Positions 62,708-64,000 of a stretch of DNA of 64,000 bases are shown piece after piece. Source of the stretch: Cannabis sativa (taxonomy: Eukaryota; Streptophyta; Magnoliopsida; Rosales; Cannabaceae). Location of the stretch: contig NC_083605.1 in the NCBI RefSeq assembly GCF_029168945.1, forward strand, positions 34,733,280 to 34,797,279, in the 5' to 3' direction. The stretch's first letter is position 1. Every line of letters begins with the position of its first letter. Under the pieces are notes generated by a model. That model was given only the letters and a program-made list of their open reading frames with translations. It made no database searches and was not told the origin of the DNA. The translations under genes were made by a program, and so were the position numbers.

Positions 62708-62946
62708 CACTACTAGAAAAAAAGACCTTTATCTTCAGTTTTTATCCCAATTTATCTTTAATTTTAAAAAATACTCGTTGTTGAACTCGTTTTAGGCGAA
62801 GACGTAGGTTCCGAAAAGATTGAAGACATAAAGGGGGCCTATGTCTTTAGTTTTTACAAAATAATCGAACACATAGGTGGAGTAGATTTTAAAATCGTGC
62901 GTGGAGGGAAACCTATGTCTTTAGTTATTATGTAATAACTCAAGAT
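62708..62946 (+). mobile_element. CACTA-like element end, truncated
   Basis: Begins CACTACTAGAAAAAAAGACC, the form of CACTA termini, and carries subterminal motifs such as GAAGACGTAGG and CCTATGTCTTTAG in both orientations. It is cut at the junction of the tandem duplication; the copy at 63613 is longer. Confidence 0.65.
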
Positions 62947-63860
62947 ATTATTAATTTTTATTTTATTTTTTAACATTGAACTTATAATGACAATTTTATC
63001 CTTTAAACATGTCTTACAAAATAACTACCATATACTATAGTTTAACTCAAAAGGGTAATTTAGTCAATTTAAATATTCTAATTACGTTTCTTAATAAAGT
63101 AAACAAGATAAATCACTATTATTCTATTTCTAAGCACTTTTACTAAACAACATATTATAAATATTGATTCCAGTTATTTTTTATTTATTCCGTTACATTT
63201 CTCTATTAATTTATTTCGTTACATTTCTTTATTAATTTATTCTAATTCTGAATACTGGGTAGTAAACGTGCCATTAGTAGTAAGATTATTTTAAATACAA
63301 GATCTAAATATTGTGTTAAATTTGATACACAACTAAATAAATAAATGTTATATTTGCTACATTGTGCTCTATTACATAATAGTATTTTAAAATATAAATT
63401 ATGACAAAAATTAAAACATTACTAATGATCAACAATAAATTATATATTTTAAAAAATAGCTTATGAAAATATTGTAATTAAAAAAAATATATGTTAAAGT
63501 TTATCATTAATAATTAATGATAAAATTGTAATTAAAAAAGATACATTTATTGTATGCTAAATTTGGCACAATGTTATATCTTACATTAAATTTAGTATAA
63601 TGTTTAGCATGACACTACTGGAAAACATGACCTTTATCTTCAGTATTTATCCTAGTTTATCTTCGATTTTAAAGAATACTCAATGTTGAAGTCGTTTGAG
63701 GCGAAGACGTAGGTTTCAAAAAGATTGAAGACGTAAAGGGGGCCTATGTCTTTAGTTTTTACAAAATAACCAAACACATAGGTGGAGTAGATTTTAAAAT
63801 CGTGTGGGGCAGGAGACCTATGTCTCTAGTTATTATGTAATAACTGGAGATGTAGCTCAT
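62947..63860. repeat. Tandem duplication, unit 2
   Basis: Second copy of the segment. It keeps the flanks but lacks about 430 bp, the left half of the Tourist-like element, joining ATTACGTTTC to AAGTAAACAAG near 63085-63105. Confidence 0.75.
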
Positions 63861-63978
63861 TTTTGTCTTTGCTTCTTACATAATAATCGAAGACGTAAGT
63901 TTTTTCTTTTTTAATTTATTAATTTTTGAATATTATTTTTTATATATTTTAATTATTATATATGAATTTTTAGTAGTG
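63613..63978 (+). mobile_element. CACTA-like non-autonomous element (366 bp)
   Basis: CACTACTGGAAAACATGACC at the left and ...TTTTTAGTAGTG at the right are inverted. Subterminal CGAAGACGTA-type repeats fill the interior. The 3-bp flanks (TGA and AAT) do not match, so the right end is tentative. Confidence 0.55.
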
Positions 63979-64000
63979 AATAATAATTATAAATTAATTA

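Larger units (their letters stand above)
61597..62946. repeat. Tandem duplication, unit 1
   Basis: Starts TTTTATTTTATTTTTTAAT and continues in the same order as unit 2: TGTCTTACAAAATAACTACC, Tourist-like element, AAAATTAAAATATTACTAATGATC and CACTA-like end. Unit 1 is about 1.35 kb and holds the whole Tourist-like element, which unit 2 lacks in part. Confidence 0.8.

Overview
The window looks like nuclear DNA of a flowering plant, probably a eudicot. It is AT-rich, its one host gene has ten exons joined by GT-AG introns, and it carries plant-type Ty3 (chromovirus with chromodomain, and Tat-like), Copia and L1-type LINE elements plus hAT, Mutator, PIF/Harbinger and CACTA-like small transposons. 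The species cannot be read from the sequence.

About 53 of the 64 kb is a pile of nested retrotransposons, almost all broken. From left to right: (1) the 3' part of a plus-strand Ty3 chromovirus with its 3' LTR (1-4829), inserted in the 5' LTR of a plus-strand Copia element (4830-10805); (2) a minus-strand LINE joined directly to the end of that Copia (10806-15000); (3) about 1.1 kb without genes, then a minus-strand Tat-like Ty3 element (16140-30115) whose gag is split by a minus-strand Copia element (18638-27826, 5-bp target duplication AAAAC). That Copia has lost most of its 5' LTR and leader next to a truncated Ty3 LTR (25433-27636); (4) a plus-strand LINE (about 30600-52888) split by a complete minus-strand Ty3 chromovirus (30768-43011, CTTCA duplication), which itself holds a solo Copia LTR (36690-38579, CTCTG), and by a second solo Copia LTR (47225-51007, AGGAC) that holds a third one in the opposite orientation (48831-50736, ATTAT).

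The right end is gene space. A 686-bp hAT-like and a 365-bp Mutator-like inverted-repeat element lie just downstream of an apparently intact, 853-residue phospholipase D gene of the beta/gamma class (58445 to 54834, minus strand). Beyond its promoter side, 58.5-64 kb has no gene but contains a Tourist-like element and CACTA-like elements in an imperfect tandem duplication.

Only the phospholipase D gene looks functional as a host gene. The best leads in the repeats are a Copia family with a long leader that holds a conserved hairpin and a repeated motif, moved recently despite a dead coding region, and a LINE whose ORF2 has an in-frame Gln/His-rich tandem repeat before its RNase H domain.
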